Part shown: positions 56,500-64,000 of the stretch, in pieces
Numbering within the stretch: position 1 is the first letter of the stretch
Layout: every line of letters starts with the position of its first letter
NCBI RefSeq assembly: GCF_963667135.1
Contig: NZ_OY762974.1
Span: forward strand, 806,001-870,000
From: an uncultured Macellibacteroides sp.
GTDB taxonomy: Bacteria > Bacteroidota > Bacteroidia > Bacteroidales > Tannerellaceae
Direction: 5' to 3'
DNA: 64,000 bases
Notes under the pieces: generated by a model
Database searches by the model: none
Told to the model about the DNA's origin: nothing
Seen by the model: only the letters and a program-made list of their open reading frames with translations
Program-made: the position numbers and the translations under genes

Positions 56500-57696
56500 T
56501 TATTTGTTTGCTTTCAGTTTGGCGGCCATGGCTTCTCCCAAGGCAATACATTCGGCATATTTATTTTCTTTCAGACCCATCTTTTCTTCGGCAGATGCAC
56601 CTACTACTTCCCAGTTCATCTTTTCGCCGAAAGCAGCCAGTCTTTTAACAGCAGCTCCCGACCAGGTAAAGTTTCCGAAATAGCCATAATAGCGATTCTT
56701 CACTTCCCTTATTTCGATCTTGGAAAGAATAGATTCAACTTCGGGGAAAAGGGCATTGCTATAAGTCGGACTACCAATTATCAGTCCTTTATATTTGAAT
56801 ACATCCATCAAAACATACGAAGCATGCGATTTGGACACATTGTGCATAACAATATTCTGAACTCCGTTGGCAGCAAGCGCTGAAGCAATAGCTTCGGCCA
56901 TTTGCTCTGTATTTCCATACATACTTCCATACAAGATACATACCCCGTCTTCGCCTTCATAACGGCTCATACGGTCATAAATTGAAATGGCTTTGTCTTT
57001 ATATTTTCTCCATACAGGACCATGTGTCGAACAGATAGTATTTACCTCGTGCGTTTCCAGTTTCTTTAACGCACGTTGTACCGGGTTGCCATACTTTCCA
57101 ACAATATTGGAATAGTATCTGGCCATCTCATCCCAGAAACGATCAACATTCATATCTTCGTCAATTACCGCTCCGGTAAGTGCGCCATAAGTTCCAAACG
57201 CATCGGCCGAAAACAGAATCTTATCATTTATTTCGTAGGTGAACATCACTTCCGGCCAATGCACCATAGGAGCCATTACGAACATTAGCTTGCGTACTCC
57301 AAGCGAAATAGTGTCGCCTTCTTTTACTTCGTGCAATCCGGTAGTAATACCATGATACCCGTCAAGCATACCAAAGGTTGTCTTATTTCCAACAATTTGT
57401 ACATCCGGATACTGCTGACGAAGCAAACGAATACTGCCGGCATGATCGGGTTCCATATGATTTACAATCAGATAATCCAACGATCGTCCGTTTAACGCGT
57501 CTGCAATTTTTCTTAAAAAAACATCCGAATAGCACACATCAACTGTGTCTATCAGCGCTGTTTTATCATCTACTATCAAATACGAGTTATAAGAGACTCC
57601 GTACGGAAGCGGCCACAGGTTCTCAAAGAGGGCCTTCTGACGGTCGTTTACTCCAACGTAATATACCTTATCCGCAATACTTGTCAGTTTGTACAT
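56500..57696 (-). CDS. fprA: A-type flavodiiron protein (FprA family)
   Basis: A 398-aa cytoplasmic enzyme that reduces O2 (or NO) with electrons from rubredoxin or a reductase. The metallo-beta-lactamase-like domain has all diiron ligands: H80, E82, D84, H85 in [11 protein letters not shown]146 in MVHWPEV, D165 in SADAFG and H225 in STHGPVW. A flavodoxin domain begins about residue 253 ([18 protein letters not shown]) with GSPTYSN later. It protects anaerobes against oxygen. It lies 3 bp after lgt. Confidence 0.95.
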   Translation of the reverse strand: MYKLTSIADKVYYVGVNDRQKALFENLWPLPYGVSYNSYLIVDDKTALIDTVDVCYSDVFLRKIADALNGRSLDYLIVNHMEPDHAGSIRLLRQQYPDVQIVGNKTTFGMLDGYHGITTGLHEVKEGDTISLGVRKLMFVMAPMVHWPEVMFTYEINDKILFSADAFGTYGALTGAVIDEDMNVDRFWDEMARYYSNIVGKYGNPVQRALKKLETHEVNTICSTHGPVWRKYKDKAISIYDRMSRYEGEDGVCILYGSMYGNTEQMAEAIASALAANGVQNIVMHNVSKSHASYVLMDVFKYKGLIIGSPTYSNALFPEVESILSKIEIREVKNRYYGYFGNFTWSGAAVKRLAAFGEKMNWEVVGASAEEKMGLKENKYAECIALGEAMAAKLKANK

Positions 57697-57699
57697 AAT

Positions 57700-58518
57700 T
57701 TAATTCTTTTTTTGCAGGGAGCGATACACAAACCAGCATCCTGCCAAAACAAAAGGAATACTGAGCAATTGCCCCATATTTAACAACATAGAAGCTTCAA
57801 ACTCCTCTTGGTCGTTTTTCAAAAATTCAATAAAGAAACGGGATACAAAAATGCAAATCATGAAAATCCCAAAAATAAATCCTTCTTTCTTATAGGCTTC
57901 TTTTTTGAAATAAAGCCACATACAAAGAACAAATGTTATCAAATAACAAATTGCCTCGTAAAGTTGGGTAGGATGACAAGGAAGTGTAAAAACCGGTTCT
58001 GCACCCATCTTCCACTGATGAAGATTATCAATAAAACGGAAACCCCATGGAGCATCGGTTGGATGACCGTAAATCTCGTGATTCATAAGGTTACCCAGGC
58101 GGATCATAGCAGCGACAAGTCCGGTTGGCACAACCAATTTATCAAAAGACCACATCATGCTTTTATGACTAACCTTTTTGGAATAAAAATACATAGCAAT
58201 AATTATCCCCAGTGTTCCTCCGTGACTAGCCAGACCTCCTTCCCAGATTTTCAAAATCTCGATTGGATTAGAGAGATAGAAATCGGGAGCATAAAGAAGG
58301 CAATGCCCTAAACGAGCACCTACCACCGTACCGATCATGGTATAAATCAACAACTGATCAATCCAAACCGGATTAAGTTTTTCATTTTTCCACATTCGCT
58401 CTACGATCTTGTAGCCTATCAGAAAACCGAAGGCAAATGCCAAACCGTACCAACGTATCTCGCGCGAACCAAAGGAAAAAATAGCAGGGTCTGCTGTCCA
58501 GGTAATAAATGATAACAT
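57700..58518 (-). CDS. lgt: Prolipoprotein diacylglyceryl transferase
   Basis: A 272-aa inner-membrane enzyme that adds diacylglycerol to the lipobox cysteine of prolipoproteins. It has seven or so hydrophobic segments and the Lgt motifs REIRWYGLAFAFGF, GARLGHCLLY, IWEGGLASHGGTLGI and the signature AMIRLGNLMNHEIYGHPTDAPWGF. The many lipoproteins in the window (SusD, GH16, kelch, DUF4270) depend on it. It lies 36 bp after ddh. Confidence 0.96.
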   Translation of the reverse strand: MLSFITWTADPAIFSFGSREIRWYGLAFAFGFLIGYKIVERMWKNEKLNPVWIDQLLIYTMIGTVVGARLGHCLLYAPDFYLSNPIEILKIWEGGLASHGGTLGIIIAMYFYSKKVSHKSMMWSFDKLVVPTGLVAAMIRLGNLMNHEIYGHPTDAPWGFRFIDNLHQWKMGAEPVFTLPCHPTQLYEAICYLITFVLCMWLYFKKEAYKKEGFIFGIFMICIFVSRFFIEFLKNDQEEFEASMLLNMGQLLSIPFVLAGCWFVYRSLQKKN

Positions 58519-58554
58519 AATAATACTGTTTATTTCTGTAACAGAAAACTGGTG

Positions 58555-59451
58555 TTAAACCAGTCTTCTGATTAAGTCTTCCTTATCTCCGTAAAGCATA
58601 TCAATTACGGGCAATTCAATCATGGTGTAAGCACCCGGTTGTTGTTTAAAAGAAGCACGGGCAACAGCCACCAAAATCTGTGCTGTAAGCGCAGGATTAT
58701 TGATCTTCATTTTAAAATCGATCAGCTGATTCTGTGTTTTTCCGGATACTCCTTTACGGCTTAGCTGAACGCCATGACCCATATCCAGTAAATTATCCAC
58801 ACATTCAACCTGCATTACATGAGTTTCATCATGAACAAAATAGTCGTCTGCTTTAATAGCAGCTGCTACTTTTGCAAAATCATATCCTTCTTTCACTTCG
58901 ATATATACCATTCTGCGGTGAATACCTGTTCCGGTTGGGATTGTCATACTCAAAGCAGCTTTTACTCCTTCGATAGCTTTTACAGCCACCGTATGTCCCA
59001 TACTCATTCCTGGTCCGAAATCTGTATATGTAATTCCTTTGGGAACCATTGCTTCAAGTAAAGCACGAACGATCGAATCGCTTCCCGGATCCCATCCGGC
59101 AGAGATTACAGAAACAGCATTGTGTGCCTTGGCTACGCCAGTAAGAGACCGACGTAAAGCAACAATTCCTCCGTGAATATCATAGCTATCTACCGTATTA
59201 ATTCCCAAAGACAAAATTTCTTTTGCGTGTGTTTCTACACTGCGCGTAGGGGTACAAAGAACAGCCACATCCACTTTTTCAAGTTCAGTAATTTTACCTA
59301 CCACCTTATATCCCTGGAGTTCGGCAGGAACCTCACCCGGATTACGACGAATAACGCCTGCTACCTCAAAATCTGGCGCAGCTTCCAAAGCCTCTAAAAC
59401 ATATTTTCCAATATTGCCATATCCAACAATGGCTGCTCTAATCTTTTTCAT
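58555..59451 (-). CDS. ddh: meso-diaminopimelate dehydrogenase
   Basis: A 298-aa NADP-dependent enzyme of the one-step lysine/DAP branch. The Rossmann start is RAAIVGYGNIGKYVLEALE; VAVLCTPTRS, INTVDSYDIHGG, SVISAGWDPGSDSIVRALLEAM and DFGPGMSMGHTVAVKAIEGV match DapDH. The product meso-DAP feeds peptidoglycan and lysine. The ATG at 59451 gives the canonical N-terminus. It is the first gene of the ddh-lgt-fprA-nagB unit. Confidence 0.93.
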   Translation of the reverse strand: MKKIRAAIVGYGNIGKYVLEALEAAPDFEVAGVIRRNPGEVPAELQGYKVVGKITELEKVDVAVLCTPTRSVETHAKEILSLGINTVDSYDIHGGIVALRRSLTGVAKAHNAVSVISAGWDPGSDSIVRALLEAMVPKGITYTDFGPGMSMGHTVAVKAIEGVKAALSMTIPTGTGIHRRMVYIEVKEGYDFAKVAAAIKADDYFVHDETHVMQVECVDNLLDMGHGVQLSRKGVSGKTQNQLIDFKMKINNPALTAQILVAVARASFKQQPGAYTMIELPVIDMLYGDKEDLIRRLV

Positions 59452-59478
59452 GCGTGTGTTTACTTTATATTCAGAGTG

Positions 59479-59509
59479 CAAAGTTAATCATAATATAGGG
59501 AGATACAAC
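59479..59509 (-). promoter_or_regulatory. Promoter of ddh-lgt-fprA-nagB
   Basis: Minus strand GTTG (59506-59509), 19-bp spacer, TAACTTTG (59479-59486). One mismatch in the -33 half, perfect -7. Confidence 0.65.
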
Positions 59510-59570
59510 AAGATAGCGCAGACTTTTTAATGTATCATAAATACGAATTCAACGCGAAAAAACAAGAAAA

Positions 59571-59598
59571 AGGCTGAATTAACATTCTAATTCAGCCT
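59571..59598 (-). terminator. Terminator of the TIM-barrel/oxidoreductase operon
   Basis: Ten-bp stem AGGCTGAATT / AATTCAGCCT with an 8-nt loop; read on the minus strand it is followed by a T-rich run. It lies about 60 bp after the stop at 59659. Confidence 0.75.
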
Positions 59599-59658
59599 CA
59601 GACTAATGAATTCAATTATTTAATATCGCCAATCCAATCTCAAGGATTAACCAAATTA

Positions 59659-60651
59659 CTACTTCTTTTCGAAACCTGCATCAAAAGCCCTTGCGGAAGG
59701 CACAAAGTCGATATGCTTAACCAACCGGCATGATTCTTCGGCTCCTTGCTCACGGTCCATGGCACTATCTTCCCATTCGACCGACAGAGGTTCGCGGTAA
59801 CCAATATGATTCAACGCCCGGATAATCTCTTCAAATTTGATTTTCCCTCGTCCCAAGCTCCTGAAATTCCAGAATCTATCCGGGCTCCCAAAAGTTACAT
59901 AGCCACCAAAGACTCCTACTTGCTTAGGGGAATCACTCCAATACACATCCTTCATATGGACATGAAAAATACGTTCGGGAAATTGATAGATGAAATCGAC
60001 ATAGTCGACACCCTGATATCCGAGGTGACTCGGATCATAGTTAAACCCGAAAGCAGGATGATAGTTAACAGCTTCAAGCGCACGACGAGCGGTTGCTGTA
60101 TCAAAAGCAATCTCTGTTGGATGAACTTCCAACGCAAAGCGTATGCCTAATGCCTTATACGCATCCAGAATAGGAATAAACCGGTTTGCAAAATCGGCAT
60201 ATCCGTCGTTTACCATCTTTTCTGTAACCGGCGGAAAAGAATAAAGGTAATGCCAGATAGAACTTCCTGTAAACCCTACAACCGTATCAACTCCAAGAGC
60301 TTTCGCAGCATGGGCCGTCCGGATCAGCTCTTCGGCCGCACGCTGACGTACTCCTTCCGGATCTCCGTCTCCCCAGATATAGTCAGGCAATATACTCTTA
60401 TGCCGTTCGTCAATGCGGTCACACACTGCCTGACCAATTAAATGAGTAGAAATAGTATGCAATTGCATGCCATATTGAGCCAGAAGTTCTTTAATCTGCC
60501 TGTAATATTCCTCATCGGTACGGCGAACATCCAGATGATCCGGAAGTCCAAGTTCTACTCCATCGTAACCAAATTTCTTTGCCTTTTCACAAACCTCCTG
60601 CAATGAAAGATCACCCCATTGCAAAGTATATAATGTAACCGGACGTGCCAT
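59659..60651 (-). CDS. Sugar phosphate isomerase/epimerase-like TIM-barrel protein (AP-endonuclease-2 fold)
   Basis: A 330-aa xylose-isomerase-like barrel. Metal-site residues are visible: the Glu in [14 protein letters not shown], Asp and His in [12 protein letters not shown], His in [11 protein letters not shown] and the Glu in PLSVEWED. Such proteins isomerise, epimerise or act on 3-keto sugars. It lies 13 bp after a Gfo/Idh/MocA oxidoreductase, and pairs of this kind often oxidise and process unusual sugars or inositols. The substrate is not predictable from the sequence alone. Confidence 0.85.
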   Translation of the reverse strand: MARPVTLYTLQWGDLSLQEVCEKAKKFGYDGVELGLPDHLDVRRTDEEYYRQIKELLAQYGMQLHTISTHLIGQAVCDRIDERHKSILPDYIWGDGDPEGVRQRAAEELIRTAHAAKALGVDTVVGFTGSSIWHYLYSFPPVTEKMVNDGYADFANRFIPILDAYKALGIRFALEVHPTEIAFDTATARRALEAVNYHPAFGFNYDPSHLGYQGVDYVDFIYQFPERIFHVHMKDVYWSDSPKQVGVFGGYVTFGSPDRFWNFRSLGRGKIKFEEIIRALNHIGYREPLSVEWEDSAMDREQGAEESCRLVKHIDFVPSARAFDAGFEKK

Positions 60652-60664
60652 ATTTTATTATTTA

Positions 60665-61819
60665 TCAGTCTACCATTTTAACCCATTTCACATCACTCTC
60701 ACTTGAAGCAACAACCGTTTCGATAAACTGCATGCCTCTGATTCCCTCTTCAATCGACGGAAAATCCGCACAAGCCGCCGAAGGTTCTTTTCCTTCCTTT
60801 ATTGCCTGCAATGCTAATGCAAAGTTCTTGTAAATATTGGCAAACGCCTCAATATAACCTTCAGGATGACCGCCAGGTGTCCGTGAATTATGGGCGGCAA
60901 TTTCGGACATGTAAGAATTGGAAGTACGGATCATTTCCCGTGGGCGGTCAGGCCATTTCATCCACATAGTGTTAGGCTCTTCCTGACACCACTCTAATCC
61001 GCCTAATGTTCCATACACTCTTATTTTCAGTGCATTTTCCTCTCCGACTGCAATTTGAGTGGCCGTAAGCACACCTCGCGCATCACCTTCATAACGGATT
61101 AGCATAGCACCATCATCGTCCAGCAAGCGACCCGGAACAAATGTATTCAATTCAGCACAAAGTTCCACGGCCTTTAGTCCGGTAATATACTCTACCAAAT
61201 TAAACGCATGTGTACCAATATCTCCCATACAACCTGCCTTACCGGAACGTTTCGGGTCTACACGCCAAGCTGCTTGTTTGTTTACTCCCGCACAATCACT
61301 ATACAACCATCCTTGGGGATATTCCACATAAATCCGGCGAATCTTTCCCAAATCGCCGCGAAGCACCCTCATCCTGGCTTCCTTAACCATCGGATATCCT
61401 GTATAAGTATGAGTTAATGCAAATAATTTACCGGATGCTTTCACCTGCTCTCTTAAGCATTTTGCTTCTTCAAGCGAATAAGTAACAGGTTTGTCCAACA
61501 CAACATGAAAGCCATTTTTTAGAGCCATCATTGCTGGTTCGAAATGAACATGATTAGGAGTTACAATAGAAACAAAATCCATACGTTCGTCTTCCGGCAA
61601 TTTAGATTCCTCCTCAAACATTTCCTGATAAGTGCTGTAGATACGACCTTCGGGCAAAAAAAGTTGCCTGCCAGAAGCCACCGAAACGGATGGAGTTCCA
61701 CTAAAACAACCGCAAACCAATTCGATCTGTCCATCCAAATTTGCCGCAATACGGTGCACCGCTCCAATAAATGAACCGTTTCCACCGCCTATCATTCCCA
61801 TTTTTATTTTTCTTTTCAT
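60665..61819 (-). CDS. Gfo/Idh/MocA-family oxidoreductase
   Basis: A 384-aa NAD(P)-dependent enzyme: Rossmann motif MGMIGGGNGSFIGAVHR, the nicotinamide-site lysine in VVLDKPVTYSLEEAK, and the His-bearing active-site segment GCMGDIGTHAFNLVEYITGL. It presumably oxidises a sugar hydroxyl group. First of a two-gene unit; no transporter or regulator gene is adjacent. Confidence 0.88.
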   Translation of the reverse strand: MKRKIKMGMIGGGNGSFIGAVHRIAANLDGQIELVCGCFSGTPSVSVASGRQLFLPEGRIYSTYQEMFEEESKLPEDERMDFVSIVTPNHVHFEPAMMALKNGFHVVLDKPVTYSLEEAKCLREQVKASGKLFALTHTYTGYPMVKEARMRVLRGDLGKIRRIYVEYPQGWLYSDCAGVNKQAAWRVDPKRSGKAGCMGDIGTHAFNLVEYITGLKAVELCAELNTFVPGRLLDDDGAMLIRYEGDARGVLTATQIAVGEENALKIRVYGTLGGLEWCQEEPNTMWMKWPDRPREMIRTSNSYMSEIAAHNSRTPGGHPEGYIEAFANIYKNFALALQAIKEGKEPSAACADFPSIEEGIRGMQFIETVVASSESDVKWVKMVD

Positions 61820-61857
61820 AATAACAATATGATTTTATGGTTTTGTAAGTTTTGGAA

Positions 61858-61865
61858 CAAATCTA
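61858..61865 (-). promoter_or_regulatory. Putative -7 element for the Gfo/Idh/MocA operon
   Basis: Minus strand TAGATTTG, a perfect TAnnTTTG, 38 bp before the ATG. No clear -33. Confidence 0.5.
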
Positions 61866-62003
61866 ATAAAAAGATACGATGAGAGGTTAATTATGTCCTT
61901 ATTTTTTTTCTATTATCAAATAATTAGTATTTCTTTGTGGCATTAATGCTGAAATAATTATTCGGCAAACATTTATATTGTTAACCAACAAAAAACCTCA
62001 ACT

Positions 62004-62951
62004 ATGAGTAAAAAGGAGATTCTCTTTCTTTTAAGTCTATTATGTTTTTGCAACTGTAGTAACCCTCTTTCTGATGAAGAAGAGAAAGTTCCGGAAACGT
62101 TCCCCGTACAGTTTAGTATTCAACTAAACAAAGAAATTATCCCTTATGTAAATACACGGAGTTTTCCAAATGATTCTGTTCCCGAGCCCAGAAGCTCGGA
62201 AGATCCGATATCGAGTCCCAACTCCGGCGATGTTCAAAGTCTTTGTTCCCGTATTGACTATGTCGTTTACAACACAGAAAACCCACTGGTTCCAGTCAAA
62301 CACAAACGATATAAAAGCGAAGATGCAACTATAGACTTTGGCATTGTTTATGATTCATTGCCTATGGGAAATTACGAAATACGCCTTCTCGCCCATTCGT
62401 CCGCAACAAATGAACTCACTGAAAATAGTTTGACATTCGATGAAGTTACAGACGCATTTTATAATCAGACTTCGATAATAATTGGCTCTGGAGAAAAGAT
62501 TTCAAAGGATATAAACCTGCAACGAATTGTTGGTCGCGTTGAATTTATGGCAACCGACACAATTCATTCCAACCTGAAACAGTTCAAAATCCAGCTTACA
62601 GGTTATCCCAATAAGTTTAACCTGCTTACAGGAAAAGGGATTCCATCAGTCAACGAATTCACTATTAACCATTTATTTACACCGGAAGAGACTGGTAAAG
62701 AAAATAACATTCACTCTTTGCTTTCCTTTATCCCGGAAGAAAACAAATCCATGGTTGTTAAACTAACGGCAACGGACATGTTGGACAGATACCTCTGGAG
62801 TTACTCAATCGAATCAGTAATTCCTCAGGTTAACAAAATCCTTCGATATTCCGGAAAATTATACTCTCCAAGATCCAGCAATGAGTCTGTCAACCTCTAT
62901 CTGGAAAATATTAATTGGGGCGAAACGATTGATATCCCATTGATCGATTAA
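62004..62951 (+). CDS. Lipoprotein resembling FimB/Mfa2-type fimbrial proteins
   Basis: A 315-aa lipoprotein with a short signal and a Cys-rich lipobox region (LLCFCNC; the lipid Cys is likely C16 or C18). Two beta-rich halves are suggested: an N-terminal one with IDYVVYNTENPLVPV and MGNYEIRLLAHSS, and a second starting at DINLQRIVGRVEFMATD, the pattern seen where the second domain of FimB/Mfa2 and FimA-type proteins begins. It ends INWGETIDIPLI. It could anchor or regulate a type V-like fimbria, but no fimbrillin gene is adjacent, so it may be a solitary relative. Confidence 0.55.
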   Translation: MSKKEILFLLSLLCFCNCSNPLSDEEEKVPETFPVQFSIQLNKEIIPYVNTRSFPNDSVPEPRSSEDPISSPNSGDVQSLCSRIDYVVYNTENPLVPVKHKRYKSEDATIDFGIVYDSLPMGNYEIRLLAHSSATNELTENSLTFDEVTDAFYNQTSIIIGSGEKISKDINLQRIVGRVEFMATDTIHSNLKQFKIQLTGYPNKFNLLTGKGIPSVNEFTINHLFTPEETGKENNIHSLLSFIPEENKSMVVKLTATDMLDRYLWSYSIESVIPQVNKILRYSGKLYSPRSSNESVNLYLENINWGETIDIPLID

Positions 62952-62958
62952 AACAAAC

Positions 62959-62991
62959 CCGGCGTATGATTGTTAATGAGTCATACGCCGG
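62959..62991 (+). terminator. Hairpin terminator after the FimB/Mfa2-like gene
   Basis: Eleven-bp perfect stem CCGGCGTATGA / TCATACGCCGG with an 11-nt loop, then ACTTATTT. It may also serve the convergent adenosyltransferase gene. Confidence 0.75.
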
Positions 62992-63002
62992 ACTTATTTA
63001 AA

Positions 63003-63566
63003 TCACTTTCTCTTATAAAGAAACAACTTCCAGCGTTCTTCATTATTGCCCTGTTTCTGCATATCGTATCGGGCCATGGTAAAGAAAAGATCCGACAATC
63101 TATTAATAAATCGAAGAATTATTTCCGGAACAGGGTCTTGTTTGTGCAAAGTCCACAGTCGTCTTTCTGCCCGACGGGCAACAGTTCGTACCAGTTGGCA
63201 GTGTGAGGAAACCAGAGTACCACCGGGAAGAATAAAATATTCACTATCCGACATCTCTCCGGTCATACGATCAATCTCTTGTTCACAGTATATGTCTATA
63301 TCTTCACGTATTTTATTCAAATTCTGTTCCCTGATTGCAGAAGGGGTTGCCACCAGCGACATAGACACCATCAATTCCATCTGTAAAGTATACAACAATT
63401 CTTGCCATTCATGGTTTTCTGGCAATAATGACCGCACTACTCCTATTGTTGCATTTAATTCATCCAGACAACCATTGGCTTCAATTCGGATATCATCCTT
63501 ATCGACACGTTCTCCACCATAAATTCCCGTACGACCTTTGTCGCCACCTTTAGTATAAATCTTCAT
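63003..63566 (-). CDS. Cob(I)alamin adenosyltransferase, PduO type
   Basis: A 187-aa enzyme forming adenosylcobalamin from ATP and reduced corrinoid. It has the PduO P-loop-like MKIYTKGGDKGRTGIYGG, then RIEANGCLDELNATIG, FILPGGTLVSSHCQLVRTVARRAERR and the C-terminal INRLSDLFFTMAR. Usual length. Together with the CobD-like gene it suggests cobalamin salvage or synthesis in the host; no riboswitch was recognised nearby. Confidence 0.92.
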   Translation of the reverse strand: MKIYTKGGDKGRTGIYGGERVDKDDIRIEANGCLDELNATIGVVRSLLPENHEWQELLYTLQMELMVSMSLVATPSAIREQNLNKIREDIDIYCEQEIDRMTGEMSDSEYFILPGGTLVSSHCQLVRTVARRAERRLWTLHKQDPVPEIILRFINRLSDLFFTMARYDMQKQGNNEERWKLFLYKRK

Positions 63567-63708
63567 TTTGTATTAATTTTTATTCCACAAATCCAATAGA
63601 TTCATCTCTCCACAATATAAATGGTTATAACCAGCTATTGTATACTTATAACGAAAAAACGCCGTTTTTGTTTTGAAAGCTCTTGTATTATCCTAGCATT
63701 GTGCCTTC

Positions 63709-64000
63709 TCACTGATGCCTTCTGTTTCGATTGCCAGAAGCAGGATTGGTAGGATGATAAGCAGAATTGTCATAAACATACCTTCCTTGTAAATATATAG
63801 GATACCCATAAGCGATGGATGAATAACTGGTTTCGAATATACTGTTCAAATCAGACAGTCCGCCCACAAAGAACGCACTCGGAGTGTCATCTACAATGGC
63901 AAATATGGTAACAGTCGATTTACTAAATATTTTTGTTACTTGTTTATCTGCATCCATACTGACCCCTTTAAATTTATATTTGATGGCAGCTTTTAGTGCC
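63709..64000 (-). CDS. C-terminal part of a cholesterol-dependent-cytolysin-like (thiol-activated cytolysin family) protein, partial at window end
   Basis: The open frame enters from the right edge and gives 96 residues. LKAAIKYKFKGVS, TKIFSKSTVTIF, GGLSDLNSIF and GYPIYLQGRYVYDN follow, in order and spacing, the end of domain 3 of CDC toxins as I recall them (pneumolysin/perfringolysin: AAFEALIKGVKV, GNLGDLRDIL, GxPIxYTTxFLxDN). After DN only 17 residues (ending RNRRHQ) remain before TGA, so the membrane-anchoring domain 4 is absent. That fits the short class of CDC-like proteins in Bacteroidota. The N-terminal part is outside the window. Confidence 0.55.
   Translation of the reverse strand, partial: ALKAAIKYKFKGVSMDADKQVTKIFSKSTVTIFAIVDDTPSAFFVGGLSDLNSIFETSYSSIAYGYPIYLQGRYVYDNSAYHPTNPASGNRNRRHQ

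Noticed and set aside
62941..63003. Cobalamin riboswitch near the adenosyltransferase gene
   Set aside because: The only strong structure is a simple 11-bp hairpin at the 3' side of both genes, which is a terminator.

Overview
The window reads as a chromosomal piece of a gut-type member of the Bacteroidales, most likely Tannerellaceae/Parabacteroides-like (genus is inference). The evidence is a SusC/SusD pair controlled by an ECF sigma and FecR-type anti-sigma, the type IX secretion protein SprA, a FimB/Mfa2-like lipoprotein, and promoters of the Bacteroidota form (TTTG, about 19 bp, TAnnTTTG) in front of many genes. I saw no tRNA, rRNA, transposase, phage gene or CRISPR array.

Layout. 1-8.7 kb: the tail of a Wzi-like outer-membrane protein, a PlsC acyltransferase, a 56-aa membrane protein, a CobD-like aminotransferase, a GH3/serine-hydrolase fusion, ribosomal protein L19, and a LytS/LytTR two-component pair divergent from a mini-LytTR protein, with three direct repeats between them. 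8.7-12.9 kb: a divergent envelope locus, DUF4270 lipoprotein plus a beta-barrel on one side and a kelch lipoprotein plus DUF4907 on the other. 12.9-23.5 kb: a polysaccharide-utilisation locus (ECF sigma, FecR, SusC, SusD, two tandem GH16 lipoproteins, a DUF4855 protein carrying a degenerate GH16-like domain), bracketed by two near-identical terminator hairpins. 23.5-24.0 kb: a repeat-rich non-coding stretch with a 22-bp-period array. 24-26.3 kb: an outer-membrane beta-barrel receptor.

26.5-46.1 kb: enolase, then one long co-directional run of translation genes on the minus strand, in order of transcription rpsL-rpsG-fusA-rpsJ-(S10 cluster)-(spc cluster)-secY-map-infA-rpmJ-rpsM-rpsK-rpsD-rpoA-rplQ, with no tuf and no adk. 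It starts from a textbook Bacteroidota promoter and ends at a strong terminator before eno. 46.3-54.4 kb: sprA coupled to ruvA. 54.4-59.5 kb: an SMP-30-like propeller, a second 22-bp-period array, and an operon ddh-lgt-fprA-nagB (wall precursor, lipoprotein maturation, oxygen detoxification, aminosugar catabolism). 59.6-64 kb: a TIM-barrel/Gfo-Idh-MocA sugar-processing pair, a FimB/Mfa2-like lipoprotein, a PduO-type cobalamin adenosyltransferase, and the C-terminal end of a cholesterol-dependent-cytolysin-like protein running off the window.

Strongest leads: two unrelated-sequence arrays sharing an exact 22-bp period; a bipartite sequence repeated in front of fecR and susC that looks like the PUL sigma-factor target; LytTR-like direct repeats; the CDC-like gene at the right edge; and the structured rpsK-rpsD spacer.
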